Source: Streptomyces sp. Alt3
Lineage (GTDB): Bacteria > Actinomycetota > Actinomycetes > Streptomycetales > Streptomycetaceae
Length of the DNA: 64,000 bases
NCBI RefSeq assembly: GCF_030719215.1
Contig: NZ_CP120983.1
Span: 6,882,001-6,946,000, forward strand
Reading direction: 5' to 3'
Both the position numbers and the translations under genes were made by a program. Of this stretch, positions 17,936-27,305 are shown one piece after another. Numbering within the stretch: the first letter of the stretch is position 1; each line of letters starts with the position of its first letter. The notes beneath the pieces are model-generated. The model saw only the letters and a list, made by a program, of their open reading frames with translations, had not been told where the DNA came from and searched no databases.

Positions 17936-19407
17936 TCGTTCCAGAACCCCTGCTTCTGGTCGAAGGGTGGCATCAGTCTGAGCTGGGCTCGCGCCTCCTC
18001 CGCCGTCCGGCCCTGGACCAGCATCACTTCGAAGACCTGCTGTGCCACTTCCAGTGTCTGCTCGTCCGAAGGCCCCGGCCCGCCGAAGGGCTCGGGGTCG
18101 TCGAGGGAGTCCGTCTCGTGCAGAACCCGCAGAGCAGTCACTGGAACGGTCTCCTCCAGAAGGCGCAGGAGTGCGCGCAGGCGGGTACCGTCCCCCTGGC
18201 CGCCTTTGAGAGCCTCTTGGACGAGCGGATGACTCCTGTTGATCCTGCAACTGATCCTGCCGCCATCCCTGCGGACGGTCCAGACGTACCGGAGAGGATC
18301 CCCGTACCGGCGTGCGGCGATGCGTCCCCGGTGCCGCAGTGCGTCCGCTGCCTGGCCTCGGGCGTGCATGGCGATCCGCCGAAGGTGCCCCCGGAGGGCC
18401 ACCGGTGGTACGACGCTGGCCTTCCGGACGTCCACGGCCCAGTCCGCGTCACTCTCGGCGGGGATGTCCACCGCGATGCGCGCGAGGCTGAACTTCTCCT
18501 CACGTCGCAGCCCGCGGATCCCCAGCCAGTCCCCGGCCAGAATCAGGCGGTCCCGCCGGTAGACGTAGAACCCCTGTTGTCCGAGCCACCCCTGAGGACC
18601 CGCTGCCGCCTCGTACGCGGAGACTGACAGGCGCTGTGCGTTCGGCAGGACGTACGGCTCAACCCGTACCGAACCGTCTGCGAGTGGAAGGTCCTCTGCC
18701 GGAAGCCGTTGCACGGAGGGGTGGGAGGCGAGGAAGGGATCCCAGGGTTCCACCGGACTGTTCGAGAGGCGCAGTTGCCGACGTGTGGTGCCGGTGAGGA
18801 AGCGGGCGAACACCATGCCGAGGTGGGTACCTGTGCGCTCGGCTTCCGCGTAGAACTGCTGCTGCGTCTTCTCGTCGTCCTCGGCGACTTCGTCGGAGCG
18901 GTAGCCGGTGAGTTGTCTCCACAGGACCACCGTTCCATGGGTCCTGTCGCCAACGAGCGTCTCCACCAGCGCGGTGGTCTCCGGGCATGCACCCCGCAGA
19001 AGCCTCCACTCCCCGAACTCCTCCACGACGTCGAGGTCCCAGGTACGTGTGTGCCACGTGCCGTCGGTGGCGGTGGCGACGGTCAGCTGACGGGCCTGAG
19101 AGAACGACGCAGACTTCAGACCCACACCGAAGCGTCCGAGGTCCGTCGAGGTACGCGGCGTTGCGGGACCACGGGCCGCGACGGTCATCGCGATGATCAG
19201 GTTCTTCTCGGTCATGCCGGTACCGTCGTCGACCACCGAGACCCACGAGTCCCGGCCGGCCCAGGTGAAGTCGACGTCGATGTTCTGCGCGTCGGCGGAG
19301 ATGCTGTTGTCGATCAGGTCTGCGATGGCCGCCGGAAGCGAGTAACCGAGGGAGCTCAGGGACGCGACCATGCCTGCGGGGTCGGGAGCTGCGACGTCGA
19401 ACTTCAC
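17932..19407 (-). CDS. MORC-like GHKL-family ATPase
   Basis: A protein of 491 residues. GTG 19407 is chosen because GGAG lies seven bases ahead; another GTG two codons upstream (19413) is too close to it. The Hsp90/MutL/MORC ATP-binding fold is evident: N-box AIADLIDNSISA at 27-38, DDGTGM at 60-65 and GRFGVGLKSASF at 91-102. The position of the usual catalytic Glu in the N-box is Asp. Such ATPases act as ATP-gated DNA clamps, and bacterial MORC-like forms are found in restriction-modification operons with Z1 proteins. This is the first gene of a four-gene coupled operon; its promoter should lie in 19408-20342. Confidence 0.88.
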   Translation of the reverse strand: MKFDVAAPDPAGMVASLSSLGYSLPAAIADLIDNSISADAQNIDVDFTWAGRDSWVSVVDDGTGMTEKNLIIAMTVAARGPATPRTSTDLGRFGVGLKSASFSQARQLTVATATDGTWHTRTWDLDVVEEFGEWRLLRGACPETTALVETLVGDRTHGTVVLWRQLTGYRSDEVAEDDEKTQQQFYAEAERTGTHLGMVFARFLTGTTRRQLRLSNSPVEPWDPFLASHPSVQRLPAEDLPLADGSVRVEPYVLPNAQRLSVSAYEAAAGPQGWLGQQGFYVYRRDRLILAGDWLGIRGLRREEKFSLARIAVDIPAESDADWAVDVRKASVVPPVALRGHLRRIAMHARGQAADALRHRGRIAARRYGDPLRYVWTVRRDGGRISCRINRSHPLVQEALKGGQGDGTRLRALLRLLEETVPVTALRVLHETDSLDDPEPFGGPGPSDEQTLEVAQQVFEVMLVQGRTAEEARAQLRLMPPFDQKQGFWNE

Positions 19408-20342
19408 CAGCACGCTCCGAACCGGGTCCTTCGGCAGGCAGTCACTTCGTGGCTGCCGGTCCCGTGAGTTGGGATGTGACGGGATCGCGATCAGTCAGCT
19501 CGTGGCTCGCTCACATCACACACAGCATTCGCATGCCGCCCCCGAGTAATCCTAGCGAATCCGATGTACTTATCGGAAACCAGACCGCGGTCCTACCGGA
19601 ACCGCGGGTGCCAACGGTCCACGGACAGTCCGAGCTTATCCAGGTGTACCCGGCGACGCCCCACGGGGGAAGGACCTCTTCGCCACGTCGAAGTGCACCC
19701 CTCGGTCGGTAGGTCGGGCCTCACCAGTACTCCCACGGGCGCGACGAGGTCGGGTGGCGTTCCCAAGGCCTACATGTACCGGAGGGAAGTGGCGTGCATC
19801 ATCGGCACCAAGAGGGGACGCAGGGAGAGCTGTTGCGGGGTGCCGACGCACCAGGTCCAGTCGACCGCCGAACGCCGGCCAGCCGATGCGGCAGACGGGC
19901 CGTCGCTTCGCCCTCCCGAAGCTCTCCCCTCAGGCGGTCCAACTGCCGTGCCGCACAACGGTCTCGAGCAGATCGAGGTGTTGGGCGGAGGCAGCGGCGA
20001 GAGAGTGATCTCGGTTGCGTCGGCTTCCGGACACGGGCCCGTGCTGACGGGGAACCCGCAGTGCCAGACGACGAGTTGGGCGAGAATGCTTTCCCAGGAC
20101 AGGTCGGATGTCACCCCTGCGGTGATCTCCATCGCCCGCAGCCTGGTTGCAGTCCGGAGCAGGTCGTAGATCCGCTCAGGTCCGGAACGCCAGGCTCGGT
20201 GCGCGTGGACTTGGTCACGAGCACTGGAGATAGTCCAACTCGGGTTTCACACGCGATTCCTACTTGTCCACGATCGACCGTTGACCCGCGACAGGGCTGG
20301 TGGTGGGGAGAGTCCATGAGCAGGGCCCTCCCCACCGGTGTT
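19408..20342. other. long spacer with traces of decayed coding sequence
   Basis: These 935 bases carry no gene with a convincing start, ribosome site and family match. On the minus strand, about 20215 to 19990, one frame reads like ordinary protein (ERIYDLLRTATRLRAMEI, then SWESILAQLVVWHCG) but has no plausible start and degenerates, so it may be a relic. The promoter of the MORC-Z1 operon must be close to 19408. Nothing else was recognised. Confidence 0.4.
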
Positions 20343-22241
20343 TCACAGGGTCGGATCCCAGTACCCGACTCTCGAACCGTCCGGAGAACCGAACAGGTGC
20401 CAGCGGGAGAGGTTCCGGTTCCAGGACTGGCACGCGGTCTCGGGAAGCTGGAGGCAACCGTGGTCCGCGCCCTCGTTTGTGATCATGCAGTTGGGGTCGT
20501 ACAGGCAGGAGTCGTTGTCGACGGCCCGGCTCACAACCGCGTCCAGGTTCTGCTCGAGCACGGTCCGCATGGCGCCGAGGCTGAACTCGCTTCCGCCGTT
20601 GGGGTAGATGGCGAAGGCCAGGTCGTACGGGAAGAGGTACTCGGACAGGCTCGTCTCGCTGTAGCCGCTGTCCACCGCGAGGGCTCGGAGCAGTTGGTGG
20701 GACAGGGAGTGGAGCAGGCCGAACAGCTCGTGGACAGGAAGATCGGGATGCCCCGGTGCCGGGCGGGTCTCGTGGGAGAGCGCCTCACCGTTGCTCGGAC
20801 CGAGCTGGTGCACCAGCCACTGGGCGACACCGCCGGCGTCCTCGAGAGCGCTGCGGCTGACGAGTTCGTTGCGGACGAGCCACCGACTCACCCGCTGCCT
20901 GTCCACCGGGAAGAGCAACGCCTCCGCCTGGGTGGGGTGGGCGTACAACAGGGTCTTCTCGGGTGCGCCCCGAGAGGCACGCCCCCGGTAGGGCACGAGG
21001 TCCGCCTCCTCGGGGCTGAACCCGGTTCGGCTGTAGCCGATCGCAAGGTAAGTGATCGGAAGATCGCTCACCAGGCATGTGTCCTGGCTCAGGCCGGCAG
21101 CGGTGAGGACCCCGGGGTACCGCTCGTAGAGTGCGCGACGGATGGAGTTCCTGGCTTCCCGCTGGAGACGGGGAACGCTCAGGCGTTCCAGGTTGAGGAC
21201 CCGCCGGTAGGTGTGCAGCTCAGCCGCGAGCCCGCGCGCGTCATCGCCCTCGGTGTCGAGATTGAGCGCTTTGCCCACCCGGTCCTGCAGGTGGTCCACC
21301 TCGACCGGCATGAACCGTGATCTGAGTGCCCGTGCCTGGTCATGCAGTCCTGCCTCCTCCATCACACGGATGCTCTCGACGACCTCGTCGGGGACGTCGA
21401 CCGTATGTCCGTCGGTAAGTCGGCGGAACTCGTCTTCGGTGATCTCCCCGAGCCACCAGCCGAGTACCGCGGTGGTGTAGAGAGGATTGCTCTGGCGCGT
21501 GGCCTCCTCGGTCGTGGTCACGTTCACAAGCGTCAGGCCCTGGCCCACGTGAGCGGTCCCCGCGGTGTGGAGCAGCGGGCTCATGTACTTGTCCGGGTAA
21601 CTGCACGAGGAGTTGACGCAGCTCCGCTGCACGGGGAGGTGGAAGCCGCAGCTCATGCACTCCCATCGGAAGTCACGGAACCGACTGGCGCGGTCGTCGA
21701 GTTTGAACCGAGCGTGGCCCCGCGGACACTTGTGTGGGGGGTGCATGGGTGACGTCTCCCCGCACCGATGGGCGAAGACGAACTGGAGCTGCCGGTTTCC
21801 GACACCGTTGCCGCAGAGGGGACATGCCGGAGGCCAGTCGTCGGTTCCGGGCCGGGGGTCGGTGGCCGTCCAGACGTGGCCGCACTCACCACTGGAGCAC
21901 CGTACGACTCGGGGCCAGACCCGGCAGAAGACCTTGCCGGGGACGACGACCTCGTAGTGGCGCGCCGCGAGTCGGTCCTCGTCTCCGGGGAACTCCGGTG
22001 CCCGGTCTGCTCCGCCGGCGAGCGCGCGTCCGGCGGCCCGCCACCTGCGTACGAACCTCGTGGCCTCCTGGACCAAGTGCTCGCGGTCGAGTGAGGGGCC
22101 GTCGAACTCCTCGTCACGCCCGAACTGGACCACCTGAGCCGTGTATCCGCCCCGGTGGTCGAACGTCTGCCCGGGACGGTATCGGTAGAGAACCTGGCCG
22201 CGACCACGGGCCATGTCGTCGTTCCTGGGGTTGAACGCCAT
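20343..22241 (-). CDS. DrmB-like DUF1998 protein (pair 2)
   Basis: A protein of 632 residues. ATG 22241 is preferred over the adjoining GTG 22244 because GGAGG lies five bases before the ATG. Zinc-binding-like pairs occur in the first third (CGHVW, CPLCGNG, CPRGH, CMSCG). The C-terminal DUF1998 part reads LLHSLSHQLLRALAVDSGYSE near 505-525, then DPNCM and CLQLPETACQSWN. It shares the layout but little obvious sequence with the DrmB protein at 4573-6315. It directly follows the second DrmA-like gene with a stop-start overlap (TGATG). Probable helicase partner in DNA defence. Confidence 0.75.
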   Translation of the reverse strand: MAFNPRNDDMARGRGQVLYRYRPGQTFDHRGGYTAQVVQFGRDEEFDGPSLDREHLVQEATRFVRRWRAAGRALAGGADRAPEFPGDEDRLAARHYEVVVPGKVFCRVWPRVVRCSSGECGHVWTATDPRPGTDDWPPACPLCGNGVGNRQLQFVFAHRCGETSPMHPPHKCPRGHARFKLDDRASRFRDFRWECMSCGFHLPVQRSCVNSSCSYPDKYMSPLLHTAGTAHVGQGLTLVNVTTTEEATRQSNPLYTTAVLGWWLGEITEDEFRRLTDGHTVDVPDEVVESIRVMEEAGLHDQARALRSRFMPVEVDHLQDRVGKALNLDTEGDDARGLAAELHTYRRVLNLERLSVPRLQREARNSIRRALYERYPGVLTAAGLSQDTCLVSDLPITYLAIGYSRTGFSPEEADLVPYRGRASRGAPEKTLLYAHPTQAEALLFPVDRQRVSRWLVRNELVSRSALEDAGGVAQWLVHQLGPSNGEALSHETRPAPGHPDLPVHELFGLLHSLSHQLLRALAVDSGYSETSLSEYLFPYDLAFAIYPNGGSEFSLGAMRTVLEQNLDAVVSRAVDNDSCLYDPNCMITNEGADHGCLQLPETACQSWNRNLSRWHLFGSPDGSRVGYWDPTL

Positions 22242-25200
22242 CACGACCTCCTGCCATCGGACACGATGTGGAACGGGATGCCTTCGGAGACGTCCCGGAG
22301 ACTGGTCATGGGCCGGTGCTCGAGGCCGAGGTAGTCGCCCGTAGCGCGGTACCCACGGCTGTTCCCGCCGGCGAGACCGGCGGACGCACCGGCCGACCGA
22401 AGGCTGGCCAGCGCATGCTCCACCATGTCCACGAGGTCGCGTCGGAGTTCCTCCCCCTCGGGACGCTCGGACTGGAAGACCGTGTGCAGCGCCTCCAACA
22501 GCTGGGTGAGCTGCACCGTTTCCAATCCCCCGCCGACGGGGTCACGGAGGGCCGCCTGCATCTTCGAGAGATCGTGGAGGTGGCCGGGTGCGTTGCCCTC
22601 CTGCCACCAGTCGTGGTTGGCGATCTGGAGCAGGTGGCCCATGAGGATGCCCGGGAGGGTTCTGCGTACCGCGAAACGGCTCCAGCGGTTGATGGCCACC
22701 GGCTCGACCATCCGGTCCAGGTACTCGTGGAACTTGCCGTGGTAGCGGTAGTGCGAGCGGTCCCGTTCCCGTACCGGGTTGAAGAGCATGAACACGAGGC
22801 CGTGGTAGGCGCGGCCCACGCGGGACGAGGCCTGGATGTACTCGGCCATGGACCTGGGCATCCCGTTGAACAACATGAGGTTCAGCCGGTCCACGTCAAC
22901 GCCGTGGCTGACCATGCTCGTCGCCACGACCATGCCCGTGTTGCCGTTGGTACTGCCCAGGTCGTCCAAGACTCCGCGCACCTCGTCCAAGCGCGTCTCG
23001 CCCTTGAGCTCGGCCACACGGAGATCCGGGAACCCCTCCCTACGCAGGACCTCGTTGACCTGGGTGTCCAGTGAACGTCGGATACGGCCGAAGTCGACGA
23101 GCGTGGTGGCGTAGGTGAGGCTCGTACGGTAGAGGTCCACGACCGCACGCAGTTCGTCGTCGGGCCAGCCGGAGACAGCCGCGGGCAAATCTTGGCGCCG
23201 GTCGAGCTTCCACAGCGCCCGGTGAGCAGACGTCAGTATCCTGACCAGCGTCATCTCCGCCGTTCCTCGCGTCGGCATGACTCCGACGAAACGGCGCAGG
23301 GGGAGGCTCCGGTCGAGCCGCCAGTAGAAACTCTCGTCCAGGTTCGGCCCGGGAAGCGGAACCACCACAGACCTCAGACCGAAGAGGTGCTCGCTCTGGC
23401 GGTCCTCGCCGCGGATGGTCGCGGTGGTCGCGACCACCTTCATCCTGACCCTCCTCCCGTCGGAGCGCTGCTGGGAGGACAGGGTGCGCTGGACCTCGGC
23501 CAGCAGGCCCTCGTAGTGCCCCGAGAACGCTCCGAGTTCCTCGTTGACCATGTGCAGCTCGTCGATGATTTCCAACGACGGAGAGGGGTCGTAGAGAGGG
23601 GTGTCCAGACGGCGGGGGGTGGTTTTCGCGTGGCCTGGCGCGTGACGTTCGTGGCACTTCCCGCCCCGGCCGAATCCGTGCGGGGCACACCAGCAGTCGA
23701 CGTCGCCCAAGAGCGCGCCGAATCGGTCCGACAGGCCGATGTTGGCGAGCTTGTCCAGCGTTCCGACCACCACCGTGGGCAGGTAGCGATAGATCTCGGT
23801 GTCCACGACGACGATCGGAAGGGTCTTCCCGCACTCCTCGTTGCTGCACACGTGTTCGAGACGGAGTCGCGACGGGTCGGGTTCCGGGATGCGGATGGAC
23901 CGTTCCCCACAGTACGGACAGTCGTGGACGAGCCGGTACGTGTGCCGTGCCTCCTCGCTGGACCGGAGTCGGTCGAGCATGCCGTCGGAGAGCAGAGAGT
24001 TGGGCGTGTTGCCGGCACCGGCGTAGAAGCCGATGAAGAAGGGCCACCCCGGGTCGCCGCCGACCTCCACCAGCCGTTCGGCGTTCCGGTTCCGGACGAT
24101 GTCTGCCGCGGCGACCGCGTCGAGCTGCCGCTGGGTTTGCTGCAGCGTCAGCAGCCTGAGTGGGAAGCGACACCAGGCGGAGACGCCGACCTTCTTGCCC
24201 CTGGCCCGGTCGTAGAACATGCACACCAGGACCAGGCCGAGGTATGCCTCGGTCTTGCCGCCCCCGGTGGGGTACCAGACGACGGTTGCCGCCTCGGTAG
24301 GGTCCACGCCTTCGTCGTCGCCCCAGAGCCCAGGGGCGAAGAGGTGCTCCGGATGTTCTCGCCAGGCCAGCGCGCCGAGTTGGCTGACGATGGCCACGAG
24401 TTGGAACAGGCGCCACCCCCGACTCGGCCGCTTCTGGCGCCGGTTGAGTTCAACCATGGACTCGTTCGCGAGTTGGAACGCTGTCAGCAGACGCCTGTCC
24501 CGTCGCAGCCAGCCGACGCCGTCGCGGAAGCGTGCTACCTCCAAGGCTGCGGCCCTCCGGTCGGCGTCCTTCCGGTGGGCCAGCTCGGGCCTGTCCTGGA
24601 GATCCGTGGTGCTCCAGGCGGGGGTTTCCAGGTAGGCCTCCATCTCGTCCGCGAGATCGTCCAGAACCGGGAGGGGGTCGGAGGCGAGCGTCATGTACCC
24701 CCAACGCTCGTCGGTCCGTGGCACGGCGCGGTGTGTGTCGTGCTGTGGCACCGGTACGCTGCGCACCGCCACAAGCCGGCCATCGCGCCACCGGGGTTCG
24801 ACGCCACAGTTGTTGGCGTACGCTCCCAGCTCACCGGAGTACCGGTAGGCATCGGCGCCGAGGTCCATCACGATGGGCAGCAGGCGGTCGCCCTCGACCT
24901 CCAGTCCCGCGCGGAAGAGTGCGTTGTCCCTCGCCTCGTCCCGACGGGTACGGCCGGCATTACTGCCGCGACCCTGGACAGTCACGACGGGGTCGGTTGC
25001 AAGGTTCTGCAGCGTCACGGTCACCCGGAGCCTTCCGGATGCCACGAGCCTCGACGTGACCACGACATGTGCGGCGGGGGACGGGACGACCGCGTTCCCA
25101 CCAACCTCCTGGGCCAGCCACTGCTCGAATGCCGTGTCGTCCGACATCGCTGCAGGAGGCACCAACCGTTCCCTGCGGTCGTTCCCGGCACGGCGGTCGA

Positions 25201-25696
25201 TCCGCGGGTCCCGGAGAGCGAACTGGACCGCCTCGTCGAAGGCGTGCCGGAACTCGCGTTCCAGGGTCTGGCGGAGCCCGGTCTCGTGCCCGACGACAAT
25301 CTCGACCGGTCCGACCGTCACGCCCAGGCGCCGGAACAGCGGCGCAAGCCGGTAGGGCTCCTCGCGCTCCCCGGCCCACTCTCGCTGTTGAGCGCGGGTT
25401 GGAAAGGCCGCGTAGTAGAACGACGCTCGGGCCTTGACGGTGATGGAGCTGGAGTTCTCGGCTTCGAACTCGAATCCGAGGCTGTCCGGAGTGGTGCGGC
25501 CGTACCTCGGGGCGACACCACCTGGTTCGACGGTGTGTGGGCCGAGACTCTCCATGAAGTAGCGGGCGCTCGGAGGCTCGCCCAGGCAGATGTCGCCCTG
25601 GGCCTCTCCGGTCGCGTCGCTCACCACCGCGTTGACAAGGTGCTCGACGAGGGCCGTCTGCTGGGTGACGCTTGGCTCGAACGGAGTTGTGGTCAC
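22241..25696 (-). CDS. DrmA-like superfamily-2 helicase (pair 2)
   Basis: A protein of 1151 residues from GTG 25696, with GGGAAG ahead. The helicase core shows Walker A WYPTGGGKTEAYLGL near 474, motif II as IDELHMV near 708, SHGVDVDRLNLM near 930 and QASSRVGRAYHG near 955. Cysteine clusters CPYCG, CSNEEC and CWCAPHG lie between motifs I and II. This is the DrmA arrangement, but the protein is 150 residues shorter than the one at 661-4569 and clearly different in sequence, so it is not a recent duplicate. The DUF1998 gene is coupled downstream. Its function is inferred from DISARM and related helicase-DUF1998 pairs. Confidence 0.78.
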   Translation of the reverse strand: MTTTPFEPSVTQQTALVEHLVNAVVSDATGEAQGDICLGEPPSARYFMESLGPHTVEPGGVAPRYGRTTPDSLGFEFEAENSSSITVKARASFYYAAFPTRAQQREWAGEREEPYRLAPLFRRLGVTVGPVEIVVGHETGLRQTLEREFRHAFDEAVQFALRDPRIDRRAGNDRRERLVPPAAMSDDTAFEQWLAQEVGGNAVVPSPAAHVVVTSRLVASGRLRVTVTLQNLATDPVVTVQGRGSNAGRTRRDEARDNALFRAGLEVEGDRLLPIVMDLGADAYRYSGELGAYANNCGVEPRWRDGRLVAVRSVPVPQHDTHRAVPRTDERWGYMTLASDPLPVLDDLADEMEAYLETPAWSTTDLQDRPELAHRKDADRRAAALEVARFRDGVGWLRRDRRLLTAFQLANESMVELNRRQKRPSRGWRLFQLVAIVSQLGALAWREHPEHLFAPGLWGDDEGVDPTEAATVVWYPTGGGKTEAYLGLVLVCMFYDRARGKKVGVSAWCRFPLRLLTLQQTQRQLDAVAAADIVRNRNAERLVEVGGDPGWPFFIGFYAGAGNTPNSLLSDGMLDRLRSSEEARHTYRLVHDCPYCGERSIRIPEPDPSRLRLEHVCSNEECGKTLPIVVVDTEIYRYLPTVVVGTLDKLANIGLSDRFGALLGDVDCWCAPHGFGRGGKCHERHAPGHAKTTPRRLDTPLYDPSPSLEIIDELHMVNEELGAFSGHYEGLLAEVQRTLSSQQRSDGRRVRMKVVATTATIRGEDRQSEHLFGLRSVVVPLPGPNLDESFYWRLDRSLPLRRFVGVMPTRGTAEMTLVRILTSAHRALWKLDRRQDLPAAVSGWPDDELRAVVDLYRTSLTYATTLVDFGRIRRSLDTQVNEVLRREGFPDLRVAELKGETRLDEVRGVLDDLGSTNGNTGMVVATSMVSHGVDVDRLNLMLFNGMPRSMAEYIQASSRVGRAYHGLVFMLFNPVRERDRSHYRYHGKFHEYLDRMVEPVAINRWSRFAVRRTLPGILMGHLLQIANHDWWQEGNAPGHLHDLSKMQAALRDPVGGGLETVQLTQLLEALHTVFQSERPEGEELRRDLVDMVEHALASLRSAGASAGLAGGNSRGYRATGDYLGLEHRPMTSLRDVSEGIPFHIVSDGRRS

Positions 25697-26266
25697 TGCG
25701 ACTTCCCGTCGGATTGGGTGCGTCCTACCGACGAAGAAGGAAGATCACGGGAGGGCCTGCTCCGGCAGGTGCTCCGGTCGCTCGCGCACATGGGACGAGG
25801 GGGGAGCCGCGGTGGCTCCGAAGGGCGTGCCGACAAAGGCGAAAACGCCAAGTCGGCCCGCAGGACAAGGGTGTCCACGGGAACTCCAGGGTCCGCGAGT
25901 CAGAAGCCGCCATGGCACGACGCCATGGCCGGACACCTTCTGCTTCTCCGGACCTCAGCAGCATCGGGTGCAGACCTCTGAAGTCACAAGCTGGTATGCC
26001 AAGTTGAGCGATACTGTCTTGATCTGAACTGTCTGTTACCTGAATCACACGTTAGCTCGATCAGACATGCTGGCGGGCGCTGTTGCCTCCCGAGGTATCA
26101 AGGCGGCCAAGAGACGAGGCACGCTCGGTCAGCGATCAGGAAGCCTGCTGCCATCATCAAGAAGTGAGGGAGTCGTCAACCGTCGTCATTGCTCGCCCTC
26201 GGACGGCCCGAACCTCCGACGGCGAGCATCGCTGTACGCGGTTGGAGCTCCGTCCTGAGCTGCGTG
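25697..26266. other. gene-free spacer
   Basis: These 570 bases lie between the second DrmA-like gene, whose promoter should be here, and the stop of the GIY-YIG gene. Open frames exist but none has a good ribosome site or recognisable product. The stretch around 25980-26060 is relatively AT-rich for this DNA and is the likeliest promoter zone. No repeat or RNA structure was recognised. Confidence 0.45.
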
Positions 26267-26950
26267 TTATGCGGCCCCACCATCGTCGAGGACGGCCGAA
26301 GGGAACACTGCACGGCCTGCCTGGCTTGTGGTGACGAACGGATTGTCCGCGGAGGCGGACTCACCTGCGAGGTGTCGCCACGCATCCCATGTCATGTCCC
26401 ATAGGCCAGGCAGCGAAGCCGCGTGGACAGCGCCGCGCGACCGGCTCTGTGCGTGATCCCTCGGGCGCCACTGTCCATTGCGGTGGCGGCGCCGGCCGTT
26501 CAAAGGCGGCGATGTCACGAGTTGGAGGCGATGCTCCAAGGCAAGCCCGCATACGGCAGCTCCCAGAGCCCCTGCCGCTGCCTGTTCCGCGTCCGAAGCC
26601 TGAGCCAAGAGAACCGGCCAACGCACTACGACCACCCGTTCCCAGAGTTCGGGCGGTAGCGTGTTGGCCAGGTGGTGACTTTCTCCAACAGGGAGGTCCC
26701 TCAGCCGTCGTTCGGCTTCCAGTGTCTGGCCCACGTAACAGAGTCCTGCGCCGGGGATCGAAACACCGTAGAGCACTGGGCCGGTCGTCTCGGGGCTGGA
26801 TCCGTGCGGTTTGGTCAGCAGCTCCCCGATCTTGTGAGCGAAGCGGAACCGGCGCTCCTGCCACTCGGCAAGTCCGGGCGCATCGGACACAAGCGTGCGC
26901 AGGGACGTGCGCCATCCCTTGAAGGCTTCCTCATACTCTCGGTCGTTCAC
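26267..26950 (-). CDS. GIY-YIG nuclease-like protein
   Basis: A protein of 227 residues if begun at GTG 26950 (VNDREYEEAF); a TTG two codons earlier (26956) is an alternative, and neither has a strong ribosome site. A GIY-YIG pattern is visible: VLYGVS at 59-64, LCYVGQT at 70-76, ERRLRDL at 80-86, GESHHL at 89-94, and the family's closing element LEHRLQL...SPPLN further on. Such domains cut DNA in repair, mobile-element and restriction enzymes. The N-terminal 50 residues and the last 60 are unassigned. It stands alone between gene-free stretches. The family call is moderately sure; its role in the island is unknown. Confidence 0.6.
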   Translation of the reverse strand: MNDREYEEAFKGWRTSLRTLVSDAPGLAEWQERRFRFAHKIGELLTKPHGSSPETTGPVLYGVSIPGAGLCYVGQTLEAERRLRDLPVGESHHLANTLPPELWERVVVVRWPVLLAQASDAEQAAAGALGAAVCGLALEHRLQLVTSPPLNGRRRHRNGQWRPRDHAQSRSRGAVHAASLPGLWDMTWDAWRHLAGESASADNPFVTTSQAGRAVFPSAVLDDGGAA

Positions 26951-27305
26951 GGGCAAGAGTCTGGCTTACCGCCAGCCACCCCGAACCACCGTCATCGGGA
27001 CATGCAGCTGATGCTGCATACCCGACTGGGTGCTGGCTCTCGCATGGTGCGAGTTGGACCTCACCAGCGATCAGATCGGGGCTTCGCCGGTCCGCGAAGA
27101 CATGGCGCACGGACGGAGGACCGGCCGCTGCCATGGCAAAGGGGAACCGGTCGACCTCGAGACAGAGTGCAACGTCATCGGATGGACTCCTTGGCGCACC
27201 CCCTCCGCCAGCGCGGCGGCGGCGCGCAATTCGGCAGCGCGGCGGAGTGAACCGCCCCAACTCAGGGCTGTCCTCCATCTCTACCGAACCCGTGGCGGTT
27301 TGATC
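26951..27305. other. gene-free spacer
   Basis: These 355 bases lie between two minus-strand genes. No supportable reading frame or structured element was recognised, and a 115-codon minus-strand frame across it has no known features. It presumably contains the GIY-YIG gene's promoter near its left end. Confidence 0.4.

Noticed and set aside
19794..21320. 508-codon plus-strand frame across the spacer and the second DrmB-like gene
   Set aside because: Mostly antisense to a DUF1998 gene with clear motifs; no recognisable domain of its own.
661..25696. CRISPR repeats, transposase or integrase genes within the island
   Set aside because: None seen on reading both strands; no regularly spaced repeats or recombinase motifs were found.
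23192..25981. A 929-codon plus-strand open frame opposite the second DrmA-like gene
   Set aside because: It is the antisense shadow of a GC-rich helicase gene; composition is His/Gly/Arg-skewed, no domains are visible, and the minus-strand frame has full helicase motifs.
26189..26404. Plus-strand frame with zinc-finger-like CVLCG...CTACLACG
   Set aside because: Mostly antisense to the GIY-YIG gene's 3' end, with no ribosome site; cysteine spacing looks accidental.
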